Assembly (NCBI RefSeq): GCF_026723765.1
Contig: NZ_CP113524.1
Span: 4,350,001-4,414,000, forward strand
From: Lacrimispora xylanolytica
Lineage (GTDB): Bacteria > Bacillota > Clostridia > Lachnospirales > Lachnospiraceae
Reading direction: 5' to 3'
Length of the DNA: 64,000 nucleotides
Within the stretch, counting starts at the first letter, position 1. Every line of letters begins with the position of its first letter. Both the position numbers and the translations under genes were made by a program. Positions 42,600 through 51,568 of the stretch are shown one piece after another. The notes below the pieces were generated by a model. That model ran no database searches and was not told the DNA's origin. It saw only the letters and a list, made by a program, of their open reading frames with translations.

Positions 42600-43112
42600 C
42601 TACCACGCCAGGGCAAGAAGAGTCCCCAGAAAAAGACACAGGCCAAAAGGAATGACCATATCATACCCATCCCGTTCCGGACGGTAGTAAGCAGTTATTT
42701 TACCTGTTTGGATTACATACCTGATATAGGTTAGAAGATGGGAAAAACGGGATATAAAGCCGCCGCTTCCCATTAATTTAATCAGGGACCAGAATGCCCC
42801 AATAAGAAAACCATAAAAAATTGCCATTGCGCCGGATGAAAGGCCAAGATATCCGCAGATGAGGGCTGCCATCTTAATATCTCCTGCACCAATCATGCGG
42901 AAAAGAAATAAAACAAAGAAAACCGCTGTTACCAAAAGCATCCGGAACAGAAAAAATGCAGGCTCCTTTAAAAAACTGCTGGGACTGGATAGCTGCCCAG
43001 CTTCAAGCCCGGTAAGAATCAAACCGTTTCCCATGCCGAGTATCACCCACCAATTAGGAATTTTGTGTTCCCGGACATCAAAATAAGCCCCTGCCCCTAA
43101 ATGAAGCAGCAA
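42600..43112 (-). CDS. Prepilin peptidase, A24 family (first gene of pilus locus)
   Basis: 170 residues from a TTG at 43112. The aspartates are in AYFDVREHKIPNWW and MIGAGDIKM (GxGD). There is no methylase domain, so it is CpaA/TadV-like. The TTG has a poor ribosome binding site; GGGGGAG lies just upstream of two in-frame ATT codons (43130, 43127), and starting at ATT would restore a hydrophobic N-terminus. There is no ATG or GTG in that frame. It is the promoter-proximal gene of the locus. Confidence 0.82.
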   Translation of the reverse strand: MLLHLGAGAYFDVREHKIPNWWVILGMGNGLILTGLEAGQLSSPSSFLKEPAFFLFRMLLVTAVFFVLFLFRMIGAGDIKMAALICGYLGLSSGAMAIFYGFLIGAFWSLIKLMGSGGFISRFSHLLTYIRYVIQTGKITAYYRPERDGYDMVIPFGLCLFLGTLLALAW

Positions 43113-43234
43113 AATAAAATGCCCAATAATGCACTCCCCCCTTACCTGCTTAATATCTTAACGTTGGAAAATATGCTGGATTATCAGCTCTTGAAAATAA
43201 AATATGTTTCACCATTCATTGAAAATTGAAATGA

Positions 43235-43295
43235 AGTATACAGAACGTATACTGGAATATAATTCCATTATGCACAAGGTAAGATTAATTGTCAA
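43235..43295 (-). promoter_or_regulatory. Promoter of the pilus locus with two adjacent palindromes
   Basis: Minus strand: TTGACA (43295-43290), 17 bases, CATAAT (43272-43267). Around and just after the expected start site are TGGAAT-N3-ATTCCA (43253-43267) and AGTATAC-N5-GTATACT (43235-43253). Their position suits a repressor. The rest of the leader (43113-43234) shows no further structure I can name. Confidence 0.75.
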
Positions 43296-43435
43296 CTCTT
43301 TTTTTCAGAAACCAAAAGACGAGCCTTATGGCTAGGTACCCCAGATATTTTATGTGTATTATTATATATTTATTAATTTTATCAAACTTTTTCCGTATTT
43401 TGAGGCAAATTAACCAATATTTCACCCCCAAAGCA

Positions 43436-43464
43436 TTGACGTTTCTTTACCAGAATGGTAAGAT
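43436..43464 (+). promoter_or_regulatory. Promoter of the ArsR-type regulator gene
   Basis: TTGACG, 17 bases, TAAGAT. It starts about 140 bases from the divergent pilus promoter. Confidence 0.75.
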
Positions 43465-43504
43465 ATTGTTAGTTTATTTTTTTAAACCAAAGGAGGAACC
43501 CCTC

Positions 43505-43879
43505 ATGGAAGGGCAGGACTTTCATATACTTTTTAAGGACTGTATGCCCATTTTCATCGCCCTTGGAGATGAAGTAAGACTGACCATTGTAGAGGCACTT
43601 GCCCGTAATGGTCTTTATGACAGCATGGGAAATGATGTCTCAGCTTCCGATGGCCCCATCCGCGGAAAGGTGGGCATGAATGTAAAAGATATCACAGAGA
43701 AAACAAACCTTTCCCGTCCGGCGGTCTCCCATCATTTAAAAATCTTAAAAGAGGCCGGTCTTATTGACGTCAGACAGGAAGGAACTGCAAATTTTTATTA
43801 CCTGACCATTGGAGACACCACGAAAAAACTTTGTTCCCTGGGGCAGCATATGCAGATGATGTTAGACCGAATCCCATGA
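43505..43879 (+). CDS. ArsR-family winged-helix regulator
   Basis: 124 residues. The helix-turn-helix is in DITEKTNLSRPAVSHHLKILKEAGLIDVRQEG, with an insertion of about 25 residues (YDSMGNDVSASDGPIRGKVG) between the first helices and the recognition region. No typical Cys metal site is seen, so metal sensing is not supported. The start at 43505 follows AAAGGAGG; the frame is open to 43289 through the promoter. It is divergent from the pilus locus and a candidate for its control. Confidence 0.88.
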   Translation: MEGQDFHILFKDCMPIFIALGDEVRLTIVEALARNGLYDSMGNDVSASDGPIRGKVGMNVKDITEKTNLSRPAVSHHLKILKEAGLIDVRQEGTANFYYLTIGDTTKKLCSLGQHMQMMLDRIP

Positions 43880-43979
43880 TTTTACGGGCATTACAGGTAA
43901 AATATGAATAAAAACCCATTTTCCAGTTATAATGAAACTAACAGATATTATGTAAATTTCAAGAAATGGAGATGGTAAA

Positions 43980-44198
43980 ATGAAGCATGCGACTTTAAAA
44001 AAACGCCTGACTGAATCAGAAGAGGAACGTAGATTAAGATACGAAATTGAATGTTCCAAAACAGCAATTGAAGCTGCCAGGAACCACTTTGAGCACGTAG
44101 TGGATCCGACCCTTATTGATTGCTATATCTATGAACTGAATGCAGCACAGCTGCGTTATCAGTTTCTCCTGCGCCGTTTTAAAAGCTGGGAGATTTAG
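43980..44198 (+). CDS. DUF2508 family small protein
   Basis: 72 residues, helical and charged (YEIECSKTAIEAARNHFE, then DPTLIDCYIYELNAAQLRYQ). The YaaL/DUF2508 pattern is clear; function unknown. In Bacillus relatives the gene lies near recR, but here recR is 40 kb away. GGAGATGG precedes the ATG. TATAAT upstream at about 43930 may be its promoter. It is 34 bases before glgB and may be co-transcribed. Confidence 0.85.
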   Translation: MKHATLKKRLTESEEERRLRYEIECSKTAIEAARNHFEHVVDPTLIDCYIYELNAAQLRYQFLLRRFKSWEI

Positions 44199-44232
44199 TG
44201 TGCTATTTTAATGATCACGGAGGAGTGAGCAA

Positions 44233-46149
44233 ATGGCTGAAGAAAAAAAGGAAATCGGGACAGGTTTTATAACAGAGGTAGACCGCTATCTCTTCAACAA
44301 CGGGAAACATTATGAAATCTACGAGAAGCTGGGTGCTCACCCAAGGACTTACAACAAAGAGGAAGGGATGTATTTTGCAGTATGGGCGCCCCACGCAAAG
44401 CAAATCGGAGTGGTAGGTGATTTCAACGGCTGGAATCCGGATGAAAATCCAATGACCTGTCTGGCTGACTCAGGAATCTGGGAGGCCTTTGTTCCGGGGC
44501 TTTCTACCGGGGCGCTTTATAAGTATGCAATTACCACGGAAAGCGGCAAGCTTCTTTTTAAAGCAGACCCTTATGCCTTTGAGGCAGAATACCGTCCTCA
44601 GACAGCTTCTGTGACTGCCGATTTATCCGGCTATGAGTGGAACGATACCTCGTGGATGGCGAAACGAAAGAAGGCCGATCCCATGGATGGTCCGGTCAGT
44701 ATCTATGAGGTTCACTTAGGCTCTTGGCGTAAGAAGAACCGGGACGAAAAAGATGGCTATTATACATATGTGGAGGCTGCCCACGAGCTTTCAGACTACG
44801 TGGAACAGATGGGCTATACTCACGTGGAGCTTCTGGGGATTGCAGAGCATCCTTATGATGGCTCCTGGGGGTATCAGGTGACCGGATATTTTGCTCCCAC
44901 CTCACGGTACGGCACGGCAAAGGAATTCATGTACTTTGTTGATTACATGCATCAAAAAGGGATTGGCGTTATCTTAGACTGGGTTCCGGCTCATTTTCCA
45001 AAGGACGCCCACGGACTTTCCGACTTTGACGGTAAGCCATGCTACGAATATTCTGACCCAAGAAAAGGAGAGCATCCGGATTGGGGAACAAAGGTCTTTG
45101 ATTACAGCAAGTATGAGGTGGATAATTTCCTCATTGCCAATGCCCTTTACTGGGTGGAAAAATTCCATGTAGACGGACTCCGGGTGGATGCGGTGGCTTC
45201 CATGCTCTATCTTGACTATGGAAGGTCTGACGGAGAATGGGTCCCAAATAAACACGGCCGCAATGAAAATCTGGAAGCCATTGAATTTTTCAAGCACTTA
45301 AACAGCATTATCAAAGACAGAGGCAACGGTGCCATGGTGATCGCGGAGGAATCCACCGCCTGGCCCAAGGTCACAGATGATCCCAAAAACGACGGTCTTG
45401 GCTTTACCTTTAAATGGAACATGGGCTGGATGCATGATTTTTTAGAATACATGAAGCTGGACCCTTATTTCAGAAAATACAATCACCATAAGATGACCTT
45501 TGGTCTTACATATTTTACCAGCGAGAAATATATACTTGTATTATCCCATGATGAAGTGGTGCATTTAAAATGCTCTATGATCGAGAAAATGCCTGGACTT
45601 CTGGAGGATAAATTTTCCAACTTAAAAGTAGGCTATACCTTTATGCTTGGCCATCCAGGCAAGAAGCTTTTGTTTATGGGACAGGATTTCGGACAGTTCC
45701 ATGAATGGGACGAAAAGACAGCTCTTGACTGGTATCTGGCAGATGAGCCTCTTGGAAAAGACCTAAAGGACTATGTCAGGGATCTTCTCCACCTGTATAA
45801 GGAATATCCTGCGCTTTATGAGAGGGATTATGACTGGGAGGGCTTCTCCTGGATCAATGCCAATGACAGTGAACAGAGTATCTTTAGCTTTGTCCGGTAT
45901 AGTAAAGACAAGAAAGACAGTCTTTTGTTTGTTCTTAACTTTACACCGGTAGAGCGAAAGAACTACCGGGCAGGTGTTCCAAAAAAGGGAAGCTATCACC
46001 TGGTCCTTAATGAAAGCCACGGTCTTTACCAGCCGGAAGATAAAGCACCCGCCGTTCCTTCTGAGGAAAAGGAGTGGGATGGAAAAAACTATTCCATCGC
46101 CTGTCCACTGAAGCCTTACGGTGTGGCTGTTTACCGTTTCAAAGGATAA
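44233..46149 (+). CDS. glgB: 1,4-alpha-glucan branching enzyme
   Basis: 638 residues. The N-terminal CBM48 (FAVWAPHAKQIGVVGDFNGW) is followed by a GH13 barrel with DGLRVDAVASML (nucleophile Asp), VIAEESTAWP (acid/base Glu) and LSHDEVVH (third carboxylate), and a C-terminal beta domain. It makes alpha-1,6 branches in glycogen. GGAGGAG lies 7 bases before the ATG. The glgC-glgD pair lies 4 kb away on the other strand; glgA and glgP are not in the window. Confidence 0.97.
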   Translation: MAEEKKEIGTGFITEVDRYLFNNGKHYEIYEKLGAHPRTYNKEEGMYFAVWAPHAKQIGVVGDFNGWNPDENPMTCLADSGIWEAFVPGLSTGALYKYAITTESGKLLFKADPYAFEAEYRPQTASVTADLSGYEWNDTSWMAKRKKADPMDGPVSIYEVHLGSWRKKNRDEKDGYYTYVEAAHELSDYVEQMGYTHVELLGIAEHPYDGSWGYQVTGYFAPTSRYGTAKEFMYFVDYMHQKGIGVILDWVPAHFPKDAHGLSDFDGKPCYEYSDPRKGEHPDWGTKVFDYSKYEVDNFLIANALYWVEKFHVDGLRVDAVASMLYLDYGRSDGEWVPNKHGRNENLEAIEFFKHLNSIIKDRGNGAMVIAEESTAWPKVTDDPKNDGLGFTFKWNMGWMHDFLEYMKLDPYFRKYNHHKMTFGLTYFTSEKYILVLSHDEVVHLKCSMIEKMPGLLEDKFSNLKVGYTFMLGHPGKKLLFMGQDFGQFHEWDEKTALDWYLADEPLGKDLKDYVRDLLHLYKEYPALYERDYDWEGFSWINANDSEQSIFSFVRYSKDKKDSLLFVLNFTPVERKNYRAGVPKKGSYHLVLNESHGLYQPEDKAPAVPSEEKEWDGKNYSIACPLKPYGVAVYRFKG

Positions 46150-46271
46150 ATTTTAGATATTTTATATAATATACCACTGTTTTTTCTATACTTTTTATCT
46201 ATATTGTAGTAAAATAATACTATATAGTTCCGACATATTTGGGGATGCAAAGATGGAAGGAGAGGTATTTT

Positions 46272-47021
46272 ATGGGAGCAGAACTAATTGCTACGACCGC
46301 AACAAAGAAGGTCTACCGGGATGGGGATAAGGCGATTAAGGTATTTAATGAAGATTTCCCTAAGGCAGAGGTACTAAATGAAGCTTTGATTACCGCCAGA
46401 GTTGAGGAAACCGGTGGAATAAAGGTTCCTAAGGTGCTGGAAGTCAGTGTTTTTGAAGGCAAGTGGTCCATTACTTACGAATTTATTGAAGGGAAGACAT
46501 TAAAGCAGCTCATGGATGAGAATCCGGAAAAGCTGCCGGAATATATGGATCTGATGGTGGATCTCCACCTGAATATCATGTCAAAGCAGTGTCCTCTTCT
46601 CAATAAATTAAAAGATAAGATGATAAGACAGATCGGAGATATTGATGAACTGACAGATTCCATCCGATATGATATGCATACACGGCTTGACGGAATGCCA
46701 AAGCATACCAAGCTGTGCCACGGTGATTTCAATCCAAGCAATATCATTGTAAAAGACGACCAGACCATGTATGTCCTGGACTGGGTACACGCTACCCAGG
46801 GAAACGCCAGCGCAGATGTTGCGAGAACGTATCTCCTCTTCTGCCTCCAGGATCAGAAAAAAGCTGATATGTACATAGATGTCTTTTGTAGAAAAACAGG
46901 AACCGCCAAAAAATACGTCCAGTCCTGGCTCCCCATTGTGGCAACCGCCCAGCTTTCAAAGAAACGTCCGGAAGAAGCAGAGCTTTTGCATCGGTGGGCC
47001 AACGTGTTCGAATATCAATAA
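46272..47021 (+). CDS. Aminoglycoside phosphotransferase-fold kinase
   Basis: 249 residues. The kinase core has TYEFIEGKTLKQLM (hinge), LCHGDFNPSNIIV (catalytic loop) and VLDWVHATQG (metal Asp). The sequence is closer to uncharacterised TIGR02172-like or choline/fructosamine kinase relatives than to resistance enzymes; the substrate is unknown. The start at 46272 has AAGGAGAGG upstream; an open frame to 46239 precedes that site. It ends in a bidirectional terminator. Confidence 0.85.
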   Translation: MGAELIATTATKKVYRDGDKAIKVFNEDFPKAEVLNEALITARVEETGGIKVPKVLEVSVFEGKWSITYEFIEGKTLKQLMDENPEKLPEYMDLMVDLHLNIMSKQCPLLNKLKDKMIRQIGDIDELTDSIRYDMHTRLDGMPKHTKLCHGDFNPSNIIVKDDQTMYVLDWVHATQGNASADVARTYLLFCLQDQKKADMYIDVFCRKTGTAKKYVQSWLPIVATAQLSKKRPEEAELLHRWANVFEYQ

Positions 47022-47032
47022 AATATGGAATC

Positions 47033-47074
47033 AAAAAACCGGGCCATCCTATGAAGGGATGGTCCGGCCTTTTA
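47033..47074. terminator. Bidirectional terminator
   Basis: CCGGGCCATCC, loop, GGATGGTCCGG with A-run before and T-run after. It serves the kinase-like gene and the convergent ddh-DUF3783 unit. Confidence 0.9.
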
Positions 47075-47077
47075 TTA

Positions 47078-47485
47078 TCATTGAGGCTCCTTGGACATTG
47101 CTTCGTTTTCCTGTTTCAGTTCCTCATACAGATCGTAAAATCTCCATTTGCAATTGGTATCTGTAATTACCGCTTTTAATTGAATTTTAGGTACACCTGC
47201 CCGTCTTAAATTCATTAAAAACTCGTCCACCCTGCGGTTTGAGAAGTTTTTCATTACTAAAATCTCCTCATTTACCGGAGGACAGGCTTCAAAGGCAATC
47301 TCTTCAAACCCTTCAATTCCAGCAAGATACCCTACGGTCTGGTTCATCTGCTCACTGGAAATATTGCGGATTCGAATGCCCATGCGAATGAGCACTCCTT
47401 TCAGCTTCGCTGCTTTCGTATCATTTCCGCCCTGCTTTTCCTGTTCCGGCTGATAATACAGGACCATTTCCTTAGACACTGCCAT
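47078..47485 (-). CDS. DUF3783 family protein
   Basis: 135 residues. A short N-terminal strand (EMVLYYQPEQEKQ) is followed by a domain with AKLKGVLIRMGIRIRNIS and, near the end, VITDTNCKWRFYDLYEEL, the DUF3783 pattern; function unknown. It follows ddh by 22 bases and is probably co-transcribed with it. Confidence 0.85.
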   Translation of the reverse strand: MAVSKEMVLYYQPEQEKQGGNDTKAAKLKGVLIRMGIRIRNISSEQMNQTVGYLAGIEGFEEIAFEACPPVNEEILVMKNFSNRRVDEFLMNLRRAGVPKIQLKAVITDTNCKWRFYDLYEELKQENEAMSKEPQ

Positions 47486-47507
47486 AATTATCCCTCCTGC
47501 TTCTTTC

Positions 47508-48494
47508 TTATAACAGGTGTTTTCTTAATTCTTCCCCGCTGAGAGAACTTAAATACGCAGGTGCAATATCAAAAACTGTTTTACAGCCCTTCTGTCCTTC
47601 CTGGTTTAAGCGGTAAGCGGCACGGGCATAGGCAGCCAGTACGGAAGAAGTGAATTCCGGATTGGAATCCAGCTTTAAGCTGTATTCAATGACATGGCTG
47701 TTTTCATCCTCCCAGCCAGTGGTTCCGGTTCTGATGACAAAACCGCCGTGAGGAATTCCCTTATGATCCTTTAGAAGCTCTTCTTCACTGATAAAATGAA
47801 CGGTGGTGTCGTAGTCAGAAAAATAGTTTGGCATGGTCACGATTTCTTCCCGGATCCGGTCTAAGTCAGCTCCGTCCTCTGCCACTACAAAGCATTCTCT
47901 TGTATGCTTTTGTCTTACTGACAGCTCTGGATTCTTTCCTTCCCGAACCTTTTGTAACGCCTCTTCCACTGGAATGGTATACTGTCTGGCATCCTTTACA
48001 CCATCAATTCTACGAATCGCATCGGAATGGCCCTGGCTCACTCCTCTTCCCCAGAACGTATAATCATGTCCTCCCGGAAGTACAGCCCCGGCATACAAAC
48101 GGTTTAAGGAAAACATACCCGGATCCCAGCCAACAGAGATAATTCCTACCTTACCGCCCTCTAAAGCAGCTTCATCCACTGCCTTAAAGTGCTCCGGAAT
48201 CTTGGCGTGTGTGTCAAAGCTGTCAACCACATTAAAATGTTTTGCAAGCTCTGGAGTCTGCACCGGAAGATCGGTAGCACTTCCACCGCATAAAATTAAA
48301 ACATCGATGGAATCCTTTTTTGACATAATCTCATCATAAGAAAATACCTTAACTCCTTCGGTCAGAAGCTTTAATGATTCCGGGGCTCTTCTGGTAAATA
48401 CAGCTTTTAGCTCCATGTCAGGATTATGCTTAATGGCACATTCCACTCCCTTACCAAGATTTCCATATCCTACAATACCTATTTTTATTGTCAT
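47508..48494 (-). CDS. ddh: Meso-diaminopimelate D-dehydrogenase
   Basis: 328 residues. The NADP-binding loop GIVGYGNLGKGVE, GGSATDLPVQTPELA, and the substrate region FDTHAKIPEHF and SVGWDPGMFSLNR are diagnostic. The enzyme makes meso-DAP directly from tetrahydrodipicolinate and ammonia, a one-step route to lysine and peptidoglycan precursor. ATG at 48494 is preferred over the GTG at 48503, which sits only 2 bases from AAAGG. Confidence 0.95.
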   Translation of the reverse strand: MTIKIGIVGYGNLGKGVECAIKHNPDMELKAVFTRRAPESLKLLTEGVKVFSYDEIMSKKDSIDVLILCGGSATDLPVQTPELAKHFNVVDSFDTHAKIPEHFKAVDEAALEGGKVGIISVGWDPGMFSLNRLYAGAVLPGGHDYTFWGRGVSQGHSDAIRRIDGVKDARQYTIPVEEALQKVREGKNPELSVRQKHTRECFVVAEDGADLDRIREEIVTMPNYFSDYDTTVHFISEEELLKDHKGIPHGGFVIRTGTTGWEDENSHVIEYSLKLDSNPEFTSSVLAAYARAAYRLNQEGQKGCKTVFDIAPAYLSSLSGEELRKHLL

Positions 48495-48527
48495 ACGTTC
48501 CACAGCCTTTCTAAAAATTTGATTCCT

Positions 48528-48556
48528 ATTATAACCTTAAAACACTAAAGTGTAAA
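48528..48556 (-). promoter_or_regulatory. Promoter of ddh with palindrome at the -35
   Basis: Minus strand: TTTACA, 17 bases, TATAAT. ACACT-TT-AGTGT (48542-48553) overlaps the -35 and spacer, a possible operator. Confidence 0.75.
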
Positions 48557-48576
48557 TATTCGTTTGATTTCCGGGC

Positions 48577-48613
48577 AAAAAAAACGCAGACAGTACGAAA
48601 AGCCTGCCTGCGG
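48577..48613 (-). terminator. Terminator of glgC-glgD-spoVG
   Basis: Minus strand: CGCAGGCAG, loop, CTGTCTGCG then eight T; one mismatch. Confidence 0.88.
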
Positions 48614-48627
48614 ATCCTTTTATTTGA

Positions 48628-48909
48628 TTAAGCAAATACTGCCTCAGGTACATCCATAGCAGTGGTCTCATATTTATCCAGAATCACCTTCTGAATGGTG
48701 TCTCTGGTTCCGGAATTAATCGGATGAGCGATATCCCGGTATTCACCATCTGCCGCCTTTCGGCTGGGCATTGCTATAAATAGTCCTTTTTCTCCTTCAA
48801 TAACTTTAATGTCATGAATAACGAATTCGTTATCCAATGTGATTGATACTATGGCCTTCATCTTTCCCTCTTTTTCAATACGTCGTACTCTTACATCTGT
48901 AATCTGCAT
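48628..48909 (-). CDS. spoVG: Septation/sporulation regulator SpoVG
   Basis: 93 residues, normal length. [20 protein letters not shown] at the N-terminus and [22 protein letters not shown] are the family hallmarks. SpoVG binds nucleic acids and affects spore cortex formation and global expression. The start at 48909 has GGAAGGGG upstream; the frame extends to 48969 but overlaps glgD. It is 25 bases after glgD, so it appears to be co-transcribed with the ADP-glucose synthesis genes. Confidence 0.96.
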   Translation of the reverse strand: MQITDVRVRRIEKEGKMKAIVSITLDNEFVIHDIKVIEGEKGLFIAMPSRKAADGEYRDIAHPINSGTRDTIQKVILDKYETTAMDVPEAVFA

Positions 48910-48934
48910 GTTCTTCCCCTTCCCGTCACATTTA

Positions 48935-50056
48935 CTATAATGTGTATCGTTCGTTTTTCTCCAAGACAATCTTTACATTGTCCGTTGTTCCTATATAGGT
49001 GGTATTGGCACGGATGGTATCCCGGCTTTCTACGATACAGTTTTCAATCACCGTATTGTCGCCTATATAGACGTCATTTAAAATAATGGAGTTTTTAATG
49101 ACGCAGTTGTTGCCGACATAGGCCTTTTTATAAAGGACTGAATTCTCGACAACGCCGTTGACAATGCTGCCGCTGGACACCAGGCTGTTTTTTACAGATG
49201 CACCTGGGTTGTATTTTGCAGGCGGCAGATCATCGATCTTTGAGTAAACATCCGGATACTGACGGAAGAAATAATTTCTTACTTCCGGTTTTAAGAAATC
49301 CATATTGGTCTTGTAGTAGGATTCCACGGATGCGATATTTCTCCAGTAATCGTTCATCTTATAAGCATATATTCTTTTCAAATTCCGATATCGTACCAGA
49401 ATGTCACTCACAAAATCATAGCGGTCCTCCATGGCGCACTGCTCAATCAGTTCAATAAGCTGACGCCTGCGGATGACATAAATGCCGCAGGAAACCGTAT
49501 TAGAGGAAGCCACCATAGGCTTCTCTTCAAAATCTGTAATCCTGCCATCCTGATTGGTCTTTACCAGGCCGAAACGTGTGATATCTTCTCCCGCAGGCAG
49601 CTCTGTGCATACTACGGTAATATCTGATTTCTTCTCTATATGATATTCAAGTACCTTGCCGTAATCCAGTTTGTAGATGCCGTCTCCTGCGGCAATGACT
49701 ACGTAAGGTTCATGACTGTTCTTTAAAAATGTAAGGTTTTGAAACAGGGCATCCGCAGTCCCCCTGTACCAGTCACTGCTATCTGCAGTTATGGTTGGAG
49801 TGAATACGAATAATCCGCCCTGCTTTCTTCCGAAATCCCACCATTTGGAGGAACTTAAATGAAGATGCAGGGACCTGGAATTATACTGAGTTAATACTGC
49901 TACATTCTGAATATGGGAATTGGTCATATTGCTGAGAGCAAAATCGATGCTCCTGTAATTCCCTGCAATAGGCATGGCTGCAATGGCCCTTCTGTTGGAC
50001 AGCTCACGCATCCGTTTACTGTTCCCGCCTGCTAATACAATTCCGATTGCTCTCAT
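48935..50056 (-). CDS. glgD: Glucose-1-phosphate adenylyltransferase subunit GlgD
   Basis: 373 residues. The nucleotidyltransferase fold is present, but the pyrophosphorylase loop reads [16 protein letters not shown], altered from the GlgC form, as expected for the regulatory GlgD. A left-handed beta-helix with hexapeptide-like repeats occupies the C-terminus ([20 protein letters not shown]). It forms a heteromer with GlgC. The ATG overlaps the glgC stop (ATGA). Confidence 0.95.
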   Translation of the reverse strand: MRAIGIVLAGGNSKRMRELSNRRAIAAMPIAGNYRSIDFALSNMTNSHIQNVAVLTQYNSRSLHLHLSSSKWWDFGRKQGGLFVFTPTITADSSDWYRGTADALFQNLTFLKNSHEPYVVIAAGDGIYKLDYGKVLEYHIEKKSDITVVCTELPAGEDITRFGLVKTNQDGRITDFEEKPMVASSNTVSCGIYVIRRRQLIELIEQCAMEDRYDFVSDILVRYRNLKRIYAYKMNDYWRNIASVESYYKTNMDFLKPEVRNYFFRQYPDVYSKIDDLPPAKYNPGASVKNSLVSSGSIVNGVVENSVLYKKAYVGNNCVIKNSIILNDVYIGDNTVIENCIVESRDTIRANTTYIGTTDNVKIVLEKNERYTL

Positions 50057-51327
50057 CGCATGCCACCTGCCTTTATGATATAATCTCCGCTGGCCAGTTC
50101 TCCGTCTTTATAATCTTCAGGGACGGTGATCCCCACGATTGCTGTATTCTTGCCTATGGTCACCTGATCCGGGATGATAGAATTCTCCCCTATCGTTACC
50201 AGATCAAACTGATAGACCTTTGGATCATACTTGCTCTTTTCATAGTCTCCGGTACCAATTTTCACACCGGTTCCCACTGTCACATTCTCAGCAATAATAG
50301 CCTTTGTGATCTCTGCGTCTTCCCCGATCACGCACTCTCTCATAATGATAGAATCCTTTATGACCGCACCTTTTTTAATGATAACGCCGGCACCGATGAC
50401 GGAATTTCTTACCTCTCCGTAAATCTCGGTTCCTTCTCCCACAATGCTTCTGTCTATGACAGCTTCCTCGGAGACGTACTGGGGCGGAATAATGTCGCTT
50501 TTTGTATAAATCTTCCAGTACTCTTCATAAAGATTAAATTCAGGAATGATATCAATCAGCTCCATATTGGCTTCCCAATAGGAACCTAACGTACCTACAT
50601 CCTTCCAATAACCGTTGTATTCGTAGGCAAAGACCCGCTTTCCCTCTTCAAAACAATGGGGTATGATATGTTTTCCAAAATCACACCCGGGTACGTCAGA
50701 CATACGAATCAGTGCTTCTTTTAATGCTTTCCAGCTAAATATGTATATTCCCATGGAAGCCAGATTACTTCTTGGACTTGCGGGCTTTTCCTCAAATTCC
50801 GTAATCCGGTTGCTTTCATCTGTGATTAGTATCCCAAACCGGCTTGCCTCTTCAATAGGCACCGGCATAGCAGCAATGGTGATATCTGCATTATTCGCTT
50901 TGTGATATTCCAGCATGACCTCATAATCCATCTTATAGATGTGGTCTCCAGATAAAATGAGGACGTAATCGGGATTGTAGGTCTCCATATATTCCAGGTT
51001 CTGATATATGGCATTTGCTGTACCGGTATACCAGTCACTTCCCTTGCTCCGTTCATAAGGAGGTAAAATAGTGACTCCGCCCACATTCCGGTCAAGATCC
51101 CAGGGAATGCCGATGCCGATATGAGTATTCAGGCGCAATGGCTGATACTGGGTAAGTACTCCTACCGTATCAACTCCTGAATTGATGCAGTTGCTAAGCG
51201 GGAAATCAATGATTCGGTATTTACCGCCAAAGGACACTGCTGGTTTGGCCACTTTTTGCGTAAGCACACCTAAGCGACTGCCTTGTCCGCCTGCCAAAAG
51301 CATGGCTATCATCTCTTTTTTAATCAC
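50053..51327 (-). CDS. glgC: Glucose-1-phosphate adenylyltransferase GlgC
   Basis: 424 residues. [13 protein letters not shown] and [18 protein letters not shown] are the catalytic and allosteric motifs, with [20 protein letters not shown] and the C-terminal hexapeptide beta-helix. It makes ADP-glucose for glycogen synthesis. The start is GTG with AGAGGTG 5 bases upstream. It is first in glgC-glgD-spoVG. Confidence 0.97.
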   Translation of the reverse strand: MIKKEMIAMLLAGGQGSRLGVLTQKVAKPAVSFGGKYRIIDFPLSNCINSGVDTVGVLTQYQPLRLNTHIGIGIPWDLDRNVGGVTILPPYERSKGSDWYTGTANAIYQNLEYMETYNPDYVLILSGDHIYKMDYEVMLEYHKANNADITIAAMPVPIEEASRFGILITDESNRITEFEEKPASPRSNLASMGIYIFSWKALKEALIRMSDVPGCDFGKHIIPHCFEEGKRVFAYEYNGYWKDVGTLGSYWEANMELIDIIPEFNLYEEYWKIYTKSDIIPPQYVSEEAVIDRSIVGEGTEIYGEVRNSVIGAGVIIKKGAVIKDSIIMRECVIGEDAEITKAIIAENVTVGTGVKIGTGDYEKSKYDPKVYQFDLVTIGENSIIPDQVTIGKNTAIVGITVPEDYKDGELASGDYIIKAGGMR

Positions 51328-51360
51328 GTTATCACCTCTTGCTGTAATTATTGTGACTAC

Positions 51361-51389
51361 ATTATACCATACTTTGCTTTAATAGTGAA
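51361..51389 (-). promoter_or_regulatory. Promoter of glgC-glgD-spoVG
   Basis: Minus strand: TTCACT, 17 bases, TATAAT, with TGG before it (extended -10). Confidence 0.8.
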
Positions 51390-51501
51390 CAAATATTTCA
51401 TTTTATCTTATAGTTTTTTGTGCATTTTCCGACATTTTTCGTGCTTTTTACAAATTTTTGACGTTTTTAGGCGTATCTAATGTTTTTACACCCAGCACCC
51501 C

Positions 51502-51530
51502 TTGAATAGAATCTTAAAATACAGTATAAT
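51502..51530 (+). promoter_or_regulatory. Promoter of asnS
   Basis: TTGAAT, 17 bases, TATAAT; 38 bases before the ATG. No T-box is present in the short leader. Confidence 0.82.
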
Positions 51531-51568
51531 CTTAATAAGTATGCGAACATGTAAAAGGAGAATCTATT

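Noticed and set aside
46272-47021. Aminoglycoside resistance gene
   Set aside because: It has the kinase fold only; the sequence does not match the resistance branches I know and the setting is chromosomal.
51531-51568. T-box before asnS
   Set aside because: The leader between the promoter and the ATG is only about 30 bases, too short.
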